Positions 16,888 through 25,402 of a stretch of 64,000 nucleotides of DNA are shown here, piece by piece; within the stretch, counting starts at the first letter, position 1, and each line of letters begins with the position of its first letter. Made by a program: the position numbers and the translations under genes. The stretch covers positions 235,382 through 299,381 of the forward strand of contig NZ_LODL01000040.1 in the NCBI RefSeq assembly GCF_001551835.1. Reading direction: 5' to 3'. This DNA comes from Dechloromonas denitrificans (lineage in GTDB: Bacteria > Pseudomonadota > Gammaproteobacteria > Burkholderiales > Rhodocyclaceae). The notes beneath the pieces were generated by a model, which ran no database searches, was not told the origin of the DNA, and was given only the letters and a program-made list of their open reading frames with translations.

Positions 16888-18372
16888 TCAGATATAGCCG
16901 AGAAATTTCCACCAGGTAAGGGCAAAGACGAGCAAGAGGATATAGCCGATGCCGGTCAGCCACAGGCCGATTTTGGTGAACTGCTTGCTGGTGAAGGTTT
17001 CGGTGCCGAGACAGACCATGTTCTGCGGTGCATTGATCGGCAGAATGAAGCCGAAGCTGACGACAAAGCCGAGCAGCATGGTCATGCCCATCACATTGAT
17101 ATCGCCGCCGAGGCGTTGCAGTACGGCGATCATGATCGGCAACAGGGCGGAGGTCAGCGACGTGGCGCTGGCAAAACCGATGTGGATGAGCACGAGAAAG
17201 AGCGATAGCCCGGCAAAGATGCCGAAGCTGCCCAGGGTTTCGAGATGCAACGCCCGGACGACGATGTCGGCCAGCCAGGTGGCTGCCTTGGTGTCGAGCA
17301 GCGCCGTACCGAGACTGATGCCGACGCCGAAGACAACGATCGTGCCCCACGGTACCTGTTTTTGCACCTGTGGCCAGGTCATCACGCCGATTCTGGGCAG
17401 GAACAGGAAGGCCAGGCCGACAATGGTCACGGTGGTCGTATCGATGTCGTGCAATTCCTTTTCGGTGACCCAGAAGCTGATCAGCAGGGCGATGGTGATC
17501 AAAACCCGCCATTCGGCCGAGCTCATCGGCCCCATGTCGCTCAGTGCCTGGCGCACGGCTTCCTTGCCTCCCTCAATGCTTTCTTTTTCCGGTGGCATCA
17601 GCCGGCGGACCAGAATGAACAGGGCCGCGGACATGATGGCCGCGTAGGGTGCGCCGGCCATCAGCCAGTCGGCCCAGCTTGGCGTCTCGCCGATGCTTTT
17701 CTGCAGGAAGCCGATGGTCAGCATGTTTTGTGCGGCCGAGGTCATGATCCCCATGTTCCAGATGCTGGTCGCCTGGGCGACGACGATCATCAGCGAGGCA
17801 GCGAAGAGAGAGCGCTTGTCGACCCCGAAGGCGGCAATGATGCCGCTCATGATCGGTACGACGCAGGCGACGCGGGCGGTGGCCGACGGCACCATCAGCG
17901 AGAGGATGATGGTGACTGCGATGCCGCCGAGGAGAACGCCCTTGGCGGTGGTGCCGACCCGGTTCAGGGTGCGGTAGGCGATACGCCGGTCGAGTCCGGT
18001 GGCGGTCATTGCCACCGAGAGGAAGAGTGCGGCAGCAACGAGTGCCAGTGCCGTGTTGGAAAATCCGGAGAGGGCCTTGCCCAAGGCCTTGCCGGTGCCC
18101 AGCAGTTCGCCAGCGGCACCGACCGGGGCGGTGCCGAGCGCCAGTGCCATCAAGGCGACGATCAGCACCGAAGAGACCGCGTAATCGAGTGCTTCGGTCA
18201 ACCAGACAATGACGGCAAAAACCAGGATGGCGAGAATGCGCTGGCCGGCGATAGTCAGTCCGCTCGGCGTTGGCATCAGCGCAATCGCCAAGGCCGCGAT
18301 CAGCGCGAAGATGATGGCGACTGGAAAGGCTTTGCCGGGTGCAGCGGAAACAGGTGATGAAGCAGTGCTCAT
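16888..18372 (-). CDS. DASS-family (SLC13-type) anion/dicarboxylate transporter
   Basis: A 494-residue inner-membrane carrier with about 11-12 helices. Two short hairpin-loop motifs characteristic of the family are present: SATA near residue 160 and INAPQN near 440, at the places where sodium and carboxylate are bound in VcINDY. Likely substrates are C4-dicarboxylates, 2-oxoglutarate, citrate or an inorganic anion; the sequence does not decide. The ATG at 18372 follows GGAGG by a standard distance. A longer in-frame reading to 18471 adds a polar extension and is not supported. A small gene of unknown function follows in the same direction. Confidence 0.88.
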   Translation of the reverse strand: MSTASSPVSAAPGKAFPVAIIFALIAALAIALMPTPSGLTIAGQRILAILVFAVIVWLTEALDYAVSSVLIVALMALALGTAPVGAAGELLGTGKALGKALSGFSNTALALVAAALFLSVAMTATGLDRRIAYRTLNRVGTTAKGVLLGGIAVTIILSLMVPSATARVACVVPIMSGIIAAFGVDKRSLFAASLMIVVAQATSIWNMGIMTSAAQNMLTIGFLQKSIGETPSWADWLMAGAPYAAIMSAALFILVRRLMPPEKESIEGGKEAVRQALSDMGPMSSAEWRVLITIALLISFWVTEKELHDIDTTTVTIVGLAFLFLPRIGVMTWPQVQKQVPWGTIVVFGVGISLGTALLDTKAATWLADIVVRALHLETLGSFGIFAGLSLFLVLIHIGFASATSLTSALLPIMIAVLQRLGGDINVMGMTMLLGFVVSFGFILPINAPQNMVCLGTETFTSKQFTKIGLWLTGIGYILLLVFALTWWKFLGYI

Positions 18373-18813
18373 CAGTGGCCTCCAGTTTTCTATTTGACTG
18401 ACGGCTTCGTTGGGCAGCCGGTTTTTCGGATTGCCCTGTCTGCTCAGTGTGTTCGAACAGTTTATGCTCAATCATGACGCTGGTGTTGTACGCTGCAATT
18501 GTTTACAAACTTTGCCGATCTGTAGTGTTAGGGTCGCGGGCAGTAGGTGGGGCGACTTTCTTCGGTCACAGTCGACAGGCATTCTTCCGGGCGATTGGTG
18601 TCCGGAATGGCAGGGGCAGTCCATTTTTTGTGCGGGCAGATGAGCAGAGGCCAGTGATGCATGTCGATCAATATTTCCTTACGCTGGGTATGGCGCTTCT
18701 TCAATTGGCGGGAATGCTGGTTGCCTAAGCGTTAGGTGGTATATATTTCATTCCGCATATGCGTCTTTTGTTGCTTCGATCAAATAATTTTTTTCTCTTA
18801 CAGAAAGATGATC
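18373..18813 (+). other. Divergent intergenic region without a supported gene
   Basis: 441 bases between the DASS transporter (minus) and the exported two-repeat protein (plus). Short open frames at 18410-18728 have no ribosome-binding site and no recognisable protein character. The stretches around 18490-18520 and 18735-18800 are unusually AT-rich for this genome and probably contain the two promoters. A small palindrome, CCTAA-N3-TTAGG, lies at about 18724-18736. No clear sigma-54 or known operator was found. Confidence 0.5.
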
Positions 18814-19410
18814 ATGAACATAATTTCCACGTTGTTTGCTGTGACCATGCTCTCGATGCCGTTGCTTGCCGCCGCACAAAATGCTCCGCAAGCCGCTGTC
18901 ATTGCCGCCACGGCGCCTGGCCAGGCTTCAATCGGTGAAGCGGTTCAAGTCCAAGGCAAGATCAAGTCGATCGACAAGAAAAGCCGCAGTGTCGTCGTTG
19001 TTGGCGCCCAGGGAAATGAAATATTCATGGCGCTGGGTGAGGGGGCGCGCAACTTCGATCAGATTCGCGTCGGCGACCTGGTTACCCTGAGCTACGTCCA
19101 GGCGCTGGCCCTCAAGCTGCGCAAGGTCGAGAACAGCGGCATCCGCGAGCGCACCGAGTCTACGCAGGCCGTCCGGGCCAAAGAGGGCGACAAGCCGGCG
19201 GGTGCCGTCGAGCATACTGTTCGTGTTGTCGCCAATGTGGTGGCGGTCAATCCGAAGGCTGGCACGGTGACCCTGCGTGGTCCGAAGCGTACCGTCGAAC
19301 TGGCAGTCAATGATCCGGCCCAGTTCAAGGAAATCAAGGTCGGTAACCAGGTCGAGGCAGAATACGTCGAGGCCGTTGCGCTGGAAGTGACCGCGGCTCC
19401 GCGCAAGTAA
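18814..19410 (+). CDS. Exported protein with two tandem beta-rich repeats
   Basis: A 198-residue secreted protein with a Sec signal peptide (about 1-22, ending AAA). The mature part contains two similar units. The first (about 45-105) has QGKIKSIDKKSRSVVVVG, then RVGDLVTLSYVQALALKL. The second (about 135-195) has VVANVVAVNPKAGTVTLRG, then KVGNQVEAEYVEAVALEV. This looks like an internal duplication of a small beta-barrel-type fold. The function is unknown. The start at ATG 18814 has AGAAAG at a good distance; an ATG at 18808 is the alternative. The efflux-type lipoprotein gene begins 63 bases after its stop, past a hairpin. Confidence 0.8.
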   Translation: MNIISTLFAVTMLSMPLLAAAQNAPQAAVIAATAPGQASIGEAVQVQGKIKSIDKKSRSVVVVGAQGNEIFMALGEGARNFDQIRVGDLVTLSYVQALALKLRKVENSGIRERTESTQAVRAKEGDKPAGAVEHTVRVVANVVAVNPKAGTVTLRGPKRTVELAVNDPAQFKEIKVGNQVEAEYVEAVALEVTAAPRK

Positions 19411-19424
19411 GCCTGATCGAAACA

Positions 19425-19448
19425 GGGGTGGATGCTCGGCATCCCCCC
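19425..19448 (+). other. Hairpin between the exported-repeat gene and the efflux lipoprotein gene
   Basis: GGATGC-TCG-GCATCC, extended by GGGG/CCCC across a single bulged T. No T-run follows, so it is more likely an mRNA-stability or processing element than a terminator. Confidence 0.35.
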
Positions 19449-19473
19449 GACCTGCCGAGAATTGGGTTTGTCT

Positions 19474-20859
19474 ATGTCGTCAGTCCTTCGTCCCCTGATC
19501 AAGCCACTGGCCCTCAGCGCCGTGCTCGGCCTGGCTGGTTGTTCCGTTATCTGGCCGGCCTACGAGACCCCGAGCATCGATGTGCCGCCGGCTGCCCTCA
19601 AACCGCTGAGTGTTGACCGCCAATGGTGGAAAGCCTTTGCCGATCCGGTCCTTGACCAGTTGGTCGAGCAGGCGCTGGCCAATAACCTCGACCTCGCCAA
19701 AGCCGCCGCCAATATCGAAGAAGCACGGGCCAACGCCGGTGCCGCCCGCGCCCTGCTCTCGCCACGCGTAGACGGCATCGCCAAGGCCGGCATCAGCCAG
19801 CGTCAGCTCAACCTGACGATGACCGAAGACGAGTTGAACAAGACCAACGCCATGGGCGCGGTCGGTGCCGCCGTCAATTGGGAAATCGACCTCTGGGGCC
19901 GCATTCGCCAGACCAACGACGCTGCCCTGGCCCGGCTCGCCGCCTCCGAGCACACCCGCAACGCCACCACTTTGTCGGTCTCCTCCGCCGTTGTCGACAC
20001 CTACCTGCAGTTGCGGACGCTCGATGCCAAGCTGGTCATGACCCGCGACGCGGCCAAAGACCTTAAATACGCCTCCAACCTCGAATATCGCCGCTGGAAA
20101 GCCGAAGCGGGGACCGAACTCGCCTACCGGCAAAGCCTGGCCGAATGGTCGGCGACCGAAGCCCGCATCCCGAACATCGAAGCCGCCATCGCCAAGACCG
20201 AACTCGCGCTGCAACTGCTGGTCGGGAGCAGCCCACGGCAGATGGCCGGCCATCTGCCGCGCGGCGCCCAGCCCCGCGTGCCTGATACGCCGCGCGAATT
20301 CGACTCCGCCCTGCTGCTGCGGCGGCCAGACGTTGCCTCGGCCGAACAGATGCTGATTGCCGCCCACGCCGACCTGAACGCCACCCGGGCCGAACGCTAC
20401 CCGCGTCTCAATCTGGCCCTGCTGGCCGGCCTGATCGCCAGCACCACCGGCGCCATCACCGGTTTCCCTTTCTTCTGGGATGCCAGCGCCACCTTGAGCG
20501 GCCCGATCTACGATGCCGGCCTCGTCCAGTCGAAGAGCGAAGGCGCCGAAGCCCGCCGCGAAAAAGCCGTCGCCCACTATCGCTACACCGTCGCGGTCGC
20601 TTTCCGCGACACCTACGAGGCGATGCTGCTGCGCGACACCAGCGACAGTCAGGTAGCCTCCTCGGAAGCCGAAGTGGCGACCCGCAAGAAATCGCTGGCC
20701 CTCACCCAGAAGAGCTACGACGCCGGTCGTTCCAGCAAGTTCGAAGTCCTCGCTGAATCCATCAAGGTGCTCAATGCCGAGCTTTCGCTGGCTGATGCAC
20801 GACAAAATCAACTGTTGGCCCGCAGCCAATACTACAAGGCACTGGGGGGAGGTTTCTGA
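19474..20859 (+). CDS. Outer-membrane efflux lipoprotein (NodT/OprM family)
   Basis: A 461-residue outer-membrane channel of the TolC superfamily. The lipoprotein signal ends in GLAGC (Cys near residue 23). Two homologous halves follow, each with long helical segments; IEEARANAGAARALLSPRVDG near 88 and the LLLRRPDVASAEQ motif near 280 are typical of NodT-type factors. It would form the trimeric exit duct of a tripartite machine. The ATG at 19474 was preferred over an upstream in-frame start because it gives a normal signal. A small membrane protein and an HlyD adaptor follow with overlapping ends, but no pump protein is encoded with them. Confidence 0.92.
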   Translation: MSSVLRPLIKPLALSAVLGLAGCSVIWPAYETPSIDVPPAALKPLSVDRQWWKAFADPVLDQLVEQALANNLDLAKAAANIEEARANAGAARALLSPRVDGIAKAGISQRQLNLTMTEDELNKTNAMGAVGAAVNWEIDLWGRIRQTNDAALARLAASEHTRNATTLSVSSAVVDTYLQLRTLDAKLVMTRDAAKDLKYASNLEYRRWKAEAGTELAYRQSLAEWSATEARIPNIEAAIAKTELALQLLVGSSPRQMAGHLPRGAQPRVPDTPREFDSALLLRRPDVASAEQMLIAAHADLNATRAERYPRLNLALLAGLIASTTGAITGFPFFWDASATLSGPIYDAGLVQSKSEGAEARREKAVAHYRYTVAVAFRDTYEAMLLRDTSDSQVASSEAEVATRKKSLALTQKSYDAGRSSKFEVLAESIKVLNAELSLADARQNQLLARSQYYKALGGGF

Positions 20860-21308
20860 TGATTTTCCACGTTTATAGCGAGCCGAAGCCGGAGGGTTAT
20901 TTTGTCAATGAACCCTTCGGTATTTACCGCACCATTCTCGATGCCGACTGGCTGCTTTACCTGCTGCTGCCGCTGTTGCTGCTTATCGTCGTCGGCTTGC
21001 TGATGCTTGCCTGGCGGGTGCATGAGATCCCGGCGCACAAGGCAGATCACAAGAAAATGCGCCAGGCCGAACTGGTCAGCGCCCTGACCCTGCTTGGTTT
21101 GCTCGAACACTGGGTGTGGGCGGTGGCCCTGTTCCTGGCTTATGTGGACTGGCAGGCTTTCGAGGACTTCATGGTCAATATCCTGCGTCGCTCCCGTACA
21201 CCGGCTGAGGCCGACGGCAAATCCATTCACGTCGCTCCGGTCGAGGCGGCTTCGGCCGAAGCTGCCTCCGTGCCGGCCAGCCAGGCCATTGAGGAGCGCC
21301 AGGCATGA
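20859..21308 (+). CDS. Small inner-membrane protein preceding an HlyD adaptor
   Basis: A 149-residue protein with membrane segments at about 30-52 and 78-98 and a polar, Ala-rich C-terminal tail. The ATG shares one base with the previous stop (TGATG), and its own stop overlaps the next ATG (ATGA), so all three genes are translationally coupled. Size, topology and position resemble the small DUF3302-type partners (YiaW, YibI) encoded beside HlyD-like YiaV/YibH in E. coli, but I cannot confirm homology by eye. It may stand in for the inner-membrane part of the assembly. Confidence 0.75.
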   Translation: MIFHVYSEPKPEGYFVNEPFGIYRTILDADWLLYLLLPLLLLIVVGLLMLAWRVHEIPAHKADHKKMRQAELVSALTLLGLLEHWVWAVALFLAYVDWQAFEDFMVNILRRSRTPAEADGKSIHVAPVEAASAEAASVPASQAIEERQA

Positions 21309-22309
21309 AACTCACTCTCGTTCCTTATCTGCTGATCTGCTGGCTGCTCGTCAAGTTCGGCATCGTCAAGAAGACGCCCGGCAATTTTGTCGCCATGGGC
21401 TTGGGGGCGGTTTTCGTGCTCTTCATGCTGCTCACTTTCACCCGCTTCTATGCTTTTCTCGACCTGACCGCGACGACCACGGTCAAGGCGCCGCATATCG
21501 TACTCAACAGCCCGGCTGGCGGCGAGATCGAAAAGATCTACGTGACCCATAACCAGAAGCTCAAGGCCGGCGACCCGGTGTACAGCTTCAAGACCGATCG
21601 TTACGAAATTCAGATGGCGGCCAAGAGGGCTGAGAAGGCCAGACTGCAGACGCAACTGGGGAAACTGGAGAATGATCTCAAGCGCCTCGGCAAGTTGCGC
21701 GGCGAAGTCATTCCGCAGGCCGAGTACGACGCGAAAGTGGCTGAAGTCGAAACCCAGCGTGATCTGGTGATCAAGGCCGAACAGGATATGGCCGACCTGC
21801 AATGGAAGATCGACAAGGCCATGGTGCTCGCGCCGGTCGACGGCCAGGTGGCGGTGCAGTATTCGTCCGAAGGGCAATATTTCGGTGAAATCCGGCCGGC
21901 GGCGATCCATATGTTCACGACCAAGAAATTCATCGAACTGCGCATTCCGGACCAAGTGTACGAGTACATCAAGCCGCATGCTTTCGCGGAATTTTTTGTC
22001 GATGCCTACCCGGGCAAGATCTTCCGGGCGCGGGTGCATAGCATCACGGAGTCGACCGGCGAGGCGCAGGGTTCGCTGTTCGGCACACCGCAGAGCGTCA
22101 CCCAGCATGTGGTGAAAAACCAAAACGAAATCGGGCGGACGCTGATTCTCGAATTCGAGGAACCGGAAGGCGTGCATATCCCGGTCGGCGCCACCGGCAA
22201 AGCCTGGGTTGCCGCCGAGAAGCCGATCCATCTGCTCGGTTTCCTCGATCTGGTGATCGGCTCGCTGCTTCGTTTTGCCGCGGCCGAAGCTTATTTGAAG
22301 GCAATGTAG
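21305..22309 (+). CDS. HlyD-family secretion/efflux adaptor (YiaV/YibH-like)
   Basis: A 334-residue periplasmic adaptor anchored by two N-terminal hydrophobic segments (about 5-20 and 28-48). The biotinyl-lipoyl half is visible at APHIVLNSPAGGEIEKIYV, then a coiled-coil hairpin (about 95-165, rich in Lys/Glu/Gln), the second lipoyl half with VLAPVDGQVA, and a beta-barrel domain. It should bridge the inner membrane and the NodT-type channel encoded two genes upstream. No ABC, MFS or RND pump gene is adjacent. The start overlaps the previous stop. Confidence 0.9.
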   Translation: MKLTLVPYLLICWLLVKFGIVKKTPGNFVAMGLGAVFVLFMLLTFTRFYAFLDLTATTTVKAPHIVLNSPAGGEIEKIYVTHNQKLKAGDPVYSFKTDRYEIQMAAKRAEKARLQTQLGKLENDLKRLGKLRGEVIPQAEYDAKVAEVETQRDLVIKAEQDMADLQWKIDKAMVLAPVDGQVAVQYSSEGQYFGEIRPAAIHMFTTKKFIELRIPDQVYEYIKPHAFAEFFVDAYPGKIFRARVHSITESTGEAQGSLFGTPQSVTQHVVKNQNEIGRTLILEFEEPEGVHIPVGATGKAWVAAEKPIHLLGFLDLVIGSLLRFAAAEAYLKAM

Positions 22310-22325
22310 GCAGCCGCAGGCCCCA

Positions 22326-23297
22326 TTGGGATTCGATGCATTGAATAAAAGCTTCTTCAGCATCGGCCGGATGGCAGGTCTGCTGTTGCTCGGCGTTTTT
22401 TGCCAGGTCGCAGCGGCCCAGAGCAATTTGAAGTTGCGTGACGTCAATGTGCGCAAGCAGGCGAACGATGTCCTGACCCTGATGACCTTTACCGTCGTGC
22501 CCGACGTGACGACCAGTACCTTGTCGATCAATGCGGCAAGCACCGGCAATCCGGCGCTGACCATGTTCACTCTGGGGGGCGGGGCGACGATGAGCCGTGA
22601 TATCCCGGTTTATCTGGAAGGTGTTTTTGGCTATAGCCGCTACGACCCGAAATACGTCGTGTCCGATGGTACGACGCAGAGCACGCTGCCCCTCAAGTGG
22701 AACAGCGTCTCGGTTTCCGGCGGCATCGGCTGGGATTTCCGCCTGAACGACGAACTGGTGATTCGGCCGATCTTCAATATCTCGCTCGGCCAGGTGGCCA
22801 GCGACCTGAAGGTTGGGGAGTTTCTGCTGGGCCGGATTGTCGATCGCGAGATCAATTTCATCAATAATGGCTCGCTGACCGCCTATGGCCTTGGCGGATC
22901 CCTGATGCTCGATTGGGAACGGGTTCGCCCCGAGTACGAGTTCGATCTCGAGGCGCGCTATTCGAATATCACCTTGCAAACCTTCGGTAACACCGATAGT
23001 TCGGTCGAGGGCAGCTCGAAGGCAGAATCGGTGAATATATGGACGCGTTATCGGGCACCAACCGGGCTGACCGCCATGCAACGCCCCATCCGCTATGTGC
23101 TGGAGGCCGCCCACACGCGCTTTCTGAGTAGTGATCAGGCGGCACTCGGCATCGAGAACCTGAACTCGCTTGGCATCGGTCTCGAACTGGATTCCAGCGC
23201 CTACGACCTGTTTGTCTCGCGGATTCGTCTGGTTGCCCGGCGGATCTATGGCCAAACCGCAACCGGCTCCTCGCTGGGCCTGGCAGTCAGTTTCTGA
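22326..23297 (+). CDS. Putative outer-membrane beta-barrel protein
   Basis: A secreted protein of up to 323 residues, not matched to a named family with certainty. It begins with a Sec signal (hydrophobic core MAGLLLLGVFCQVAAAQ). The mature part alternates hydrophobic and polar residues with many Gly, Tyr and Phe, as in membrane strands (VYLEGVFGYSRYD, SVSGGIGWDFRL, PEYEFDLEARYSN), and ends in LGLAVSF with a terminal Phe, the outer-membrane assembly signal. An autotransporter-type barrel without a passenger is possible. The start is uncertain: TTG 22326, TTG 22341 or ATG 22371. It lies 16 bases after the adaptor gene, so it is probably in the same operon. Confidence 0.7.
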   Translation: MGFDALNKSFFSIGRMAGLLLLGVFCQVAAAQSNLKLRDVNVRKQANDVLTLMTFTVVPDVTTSTLSINAASTGNPALTMFTLGGGATMSRDIPVYLEGVFGYSRYDPKYVVSDGTTQSTLPLKWNSVSVSGGIGWDFRLNDELVIRPIFNISLGQVASDLKVGEFLLGRIVDREINFINNGSLTAYGLGGSLMLDWERVRPEYEFDLEARYSNITLQTFGNTDSSVEGSSKAESVNIWTRYRAPTGLTAMQRPIRYVLEAAHTRFLSSDQAALGIENLNSLGIGLELDSSAYDLFVSRIRLVARRIYGQTATGSSLGLAVSF

Positions 23298-23397
23298 TGC
23301 ATCGTTTTCCATTCGCCACCGTCAGCGTTCGCGCACTACAACAGGCGGTGCAGGAAACGCCGTCACCGTAAGGCCAAACCCAGCCGGAGCAAGCACC

Positions 23398-25062
23398 GTG
23401 ATACCTGAAGCCGGATCTGCCAAAACGCCTGCCGCCCAGCCTCCAGGAATTCGCCTCGATCTGGTCGCCGGATTGACGGCGGCGGCCGTGGTGCTGCCCA
23501 AGGCAATGGCCTATGCGACGGTTGCCGGCCTCCCGGTCGCCGTCGGGCTGTATACGGCTTTCCTGCCGATGCTGATTTACGCCTTGCTCGGCACCTCGCG
23601 CGTTCTCAGTTTCAGTTCGACGACGACGCTGGCCATCCTGGCTGGGACGCAACTCGGCCTGGTCGTGCCGGATGGCGATCCGGCCAGGCTGATTGTCGCG
23701 GTGGCGACCCTGAGCGCGCTGACCGGGGCAATCCTGATCCTGGCTTCGTTGCTCCGTCTCGGCTTTGTCGCCAGCTTCATTTCCAGCCCGGTGCTGACCG
23801 GCTTCAAGGCCGGGATCGGTCTGGTCATCGTGCTTGACCAAGTGCCCAAGCTGCTCGGCGTGCACATCACCAAACAGGGCTTTTTCCATGACCTGCTCAG
23901 TTTGGCCCAGCATCTCCCCGATACCTCGCTGCTGACGCTCGCCGTTGCCGCGGGAACCCTGCTCGTGCTGCTCGGCATGGAGCGCTTGTGGCCGCATTCG
24001 CCGGCGCCGCTGGTCGCCGTTGGCGGTGGCATTGCCGCCTCCTGGTTCCTCGGTCTGGAGGGACAGGGCGTCGCCATCGTCGGCCTGATTCCGCAGGGCC
24101 TGCCCTCGCTGATGTTGCCCGATCTGGCGCTCGTTGAGCAACTGCTGCCGGGCGCGATCGGTATCGCCCTGATGAGCTTTACCGAGTCGATTGCTGCCGG
24201 GCGTGCCTTTGCCGACAGTTCCGAACCGCCGATCAAGGCCAATCGCGAACTGCTGGCCAGCGGTGTCGCCAATCTGGGCGGCGCGCTGTTTGGCGCCATG
24301 CCGTCCGGGGGCGGTACCTCGCAGACGGCGGTGGTGCGGGCGGCCGGGGGGCGTTCGCAAAAGGCCGGCCTGGTCACGGCCGGGGCGGCTGCCGCTACCA
24401 TGCTCTTCCTGGCGCCGCTGCTCGGCCTGCTGCCTTACGCGACGCTGGCCGCCGTGGTCATCGTCTATTCGGTGGGGCTGATCCAGCCGGGTGAATTCCG
24501 GGCCATCCGCCAGGTTCGGACGATGGAATTTCGCTGGGCGATCGCCGCCTTTTTGGGTGTCCTGGTCTTCGGCACGCTGCAGGGTATCGTCGTCGCCATC
24601 ATCATTTCGCTGATCGCCCTCTCCAGCCAGTCGGCCAATCCCCGGGTCTATGTCATCGGCCGCAAGCGTGGGGCGGATGTGCTGCGCCCCTTGTCGCCGG
24701 AGCATCCGGATGATGAGACCTTCCCCGGTTTGCTGATCCTGCGTCCGGAGGGGCGCTTGTTCTTCGTCAATGCGCCAATGGTCGCCGAGCAGATGCGGGC
24801 CTTGGTCGACCAGCATCAGCCCCGGGTCGTGGTCCTCGATCTGAGCCGGGTGCCGGATATCGAATACTCCGCGCTGCAGATGCTGATCGAAGGCGAGCGG
24901 CTGATCGCCGAGCGCAACATCACGCTCTGGCTGGCCGGTCTGAATCCGCGGGTACTGGAGGTGGTCCGCCATGCTGGCCTGGCCGACCACCTCGGGCGCG
25001 AGCGCATGCTGTTCAATGCCCGCGCCGCCATCGAGTGCTACCAGGCCATGCCTGCCGCCTGA
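23398..25062 (+). CDS. SulP-family anion permease with C-terminal STAS domain
   Basis: A 554-residue inner-membrane transporter. The membrane region (about 20-400) begins with the SulP signature around VVLPKAMAYATVAGLP and includes FTESIAAGRAFA and GAMPSGGGTSQTAVVRAAGG. The STAS domain (about 440-550) includes VVVLDLSRVPDIEYSALQML. SulP members carry sulfate, bicarbonate, C4-dicarboxylates or other anions; the substrate cannot be assigned. The GTG at 23398 has GGAGC seven bases upstream and gives the family-typical short N-terminus, so it was chosen over longer readings. It lies 100 bases after the barrel-protein gene. Confidence 0.9.
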   Translation: MIPEAGSAKTPAAQPPGIRLDLVAGLTAAAVVLPKAMAYATVAGLPVAVGLYTAFLPMLIYALLGTSRVLSFSSTTTLAILAGTQLGLVVPDGDPARLIVAVATLSALTGAILILASLLRLGFVASFISSPVLTGFKAGIGLVIVLDQVPKLLGVHITKQGFFHDLLSLAQHLPDTSLLTLAVAAGTLLVLLGMERLWPHSPAPLVAVGGGIAASWFLGLEGQGVAIVGLIPQGLPSLMLPDLALVEQLLPGAIGIALMSFTESIAAGRAFADSSEPPIKANRELLASGVANLGGALFGAMPSGGGTSQTAVVRAAGGRSQKAGLVTAGAAAATMLFLAPLLGLLPYATLAAVVIVYSVGLIQPGEFRAIRQVRTMEFRWAIAAFLGVLVFGTLQGIVVAIIISLIALSSQSANPRVYVIGRKRGADVLRPLSPEHPDDETFPGLLILRPEGRLFFVNAPMVAEQMRALVDQHQPRVVVLDLSRVPDIEYSALQMLIEGERLIAERNITLWLAGLNPRVLEVVRHAGLADHLGRERMLFNARAAIECYQAMPAA

Positions 25063-25068
25063 GGCGCT

Positions 25069-25347
25069 TCAGTTCTCGCCGGCTTCGTAGGACGACAGCG
25101 TCACCCCGGCGTGGGCCAGCACTTCGCGCAAGGCCTTGATGTCGGTCCTGCTGCAGGTGCTGCTGTTGTGCGGGTGGTGCAGGAAGGCTTCGACCTTGTT
25201 CAGCGTGATCTTGAAGCGAGCGCCGTGCGAGGGCTCGATTTCGGCGCCGAGATGGTTGAGCAGCGATTCGACTTCGCGCCAGTGAATATTGGCCGAGGGC
25301 GGGTCCTGGAAGATGCTGCGCATCAGGTGGGCGTGCTTGTGACTCAT
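25069..25347 (-). CDS. HicA-like protein without a HicB partner
   Basis: A 92-residue protein with the HicA (YcfA) double-stranded-RNA-binding-like fold: IHWREVESLLNHLGAEIE, then SHGARFKI where the catalytic His of HicA toxins lies, then LHHPHNS and a final helix (TDIKALREVLAHAGV). HicA proteins are ribosome-independent mRNA interferases, normally paired with a HicB antitoxin. Neither neighbour is HicB: upstream is pgpA and downstream, convergent, is the SulP gene, only six bases away. It has a good ribosome-binding site (GGAGATTCATCATG). It may be a tamed HicA or have an antitoxin elsewhere. Confidence 0.8.
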   Translation of the reverse strand: MSHKHAHLMRSIFQDPPSANIHWREVESLLNHLGAEIEPSHGARFKITLNKVEAFLHHPHNSSTCSRTDIKALREVLAHAGVTLSSYEAGEN

Positions 25348-25402
25348 GATGAATCTCCGGACGGTTTGCGCCCGTTCATTCTATGCCTGCGGCACGCTGT
25401 CG

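Noticed and set aside
18410..18728. Two short plus-strand open frames in the 18373-18813 gap
   Set aside because: No ribosome-binding site, atypical composition, and the region is better explained as a divergent promoter region.
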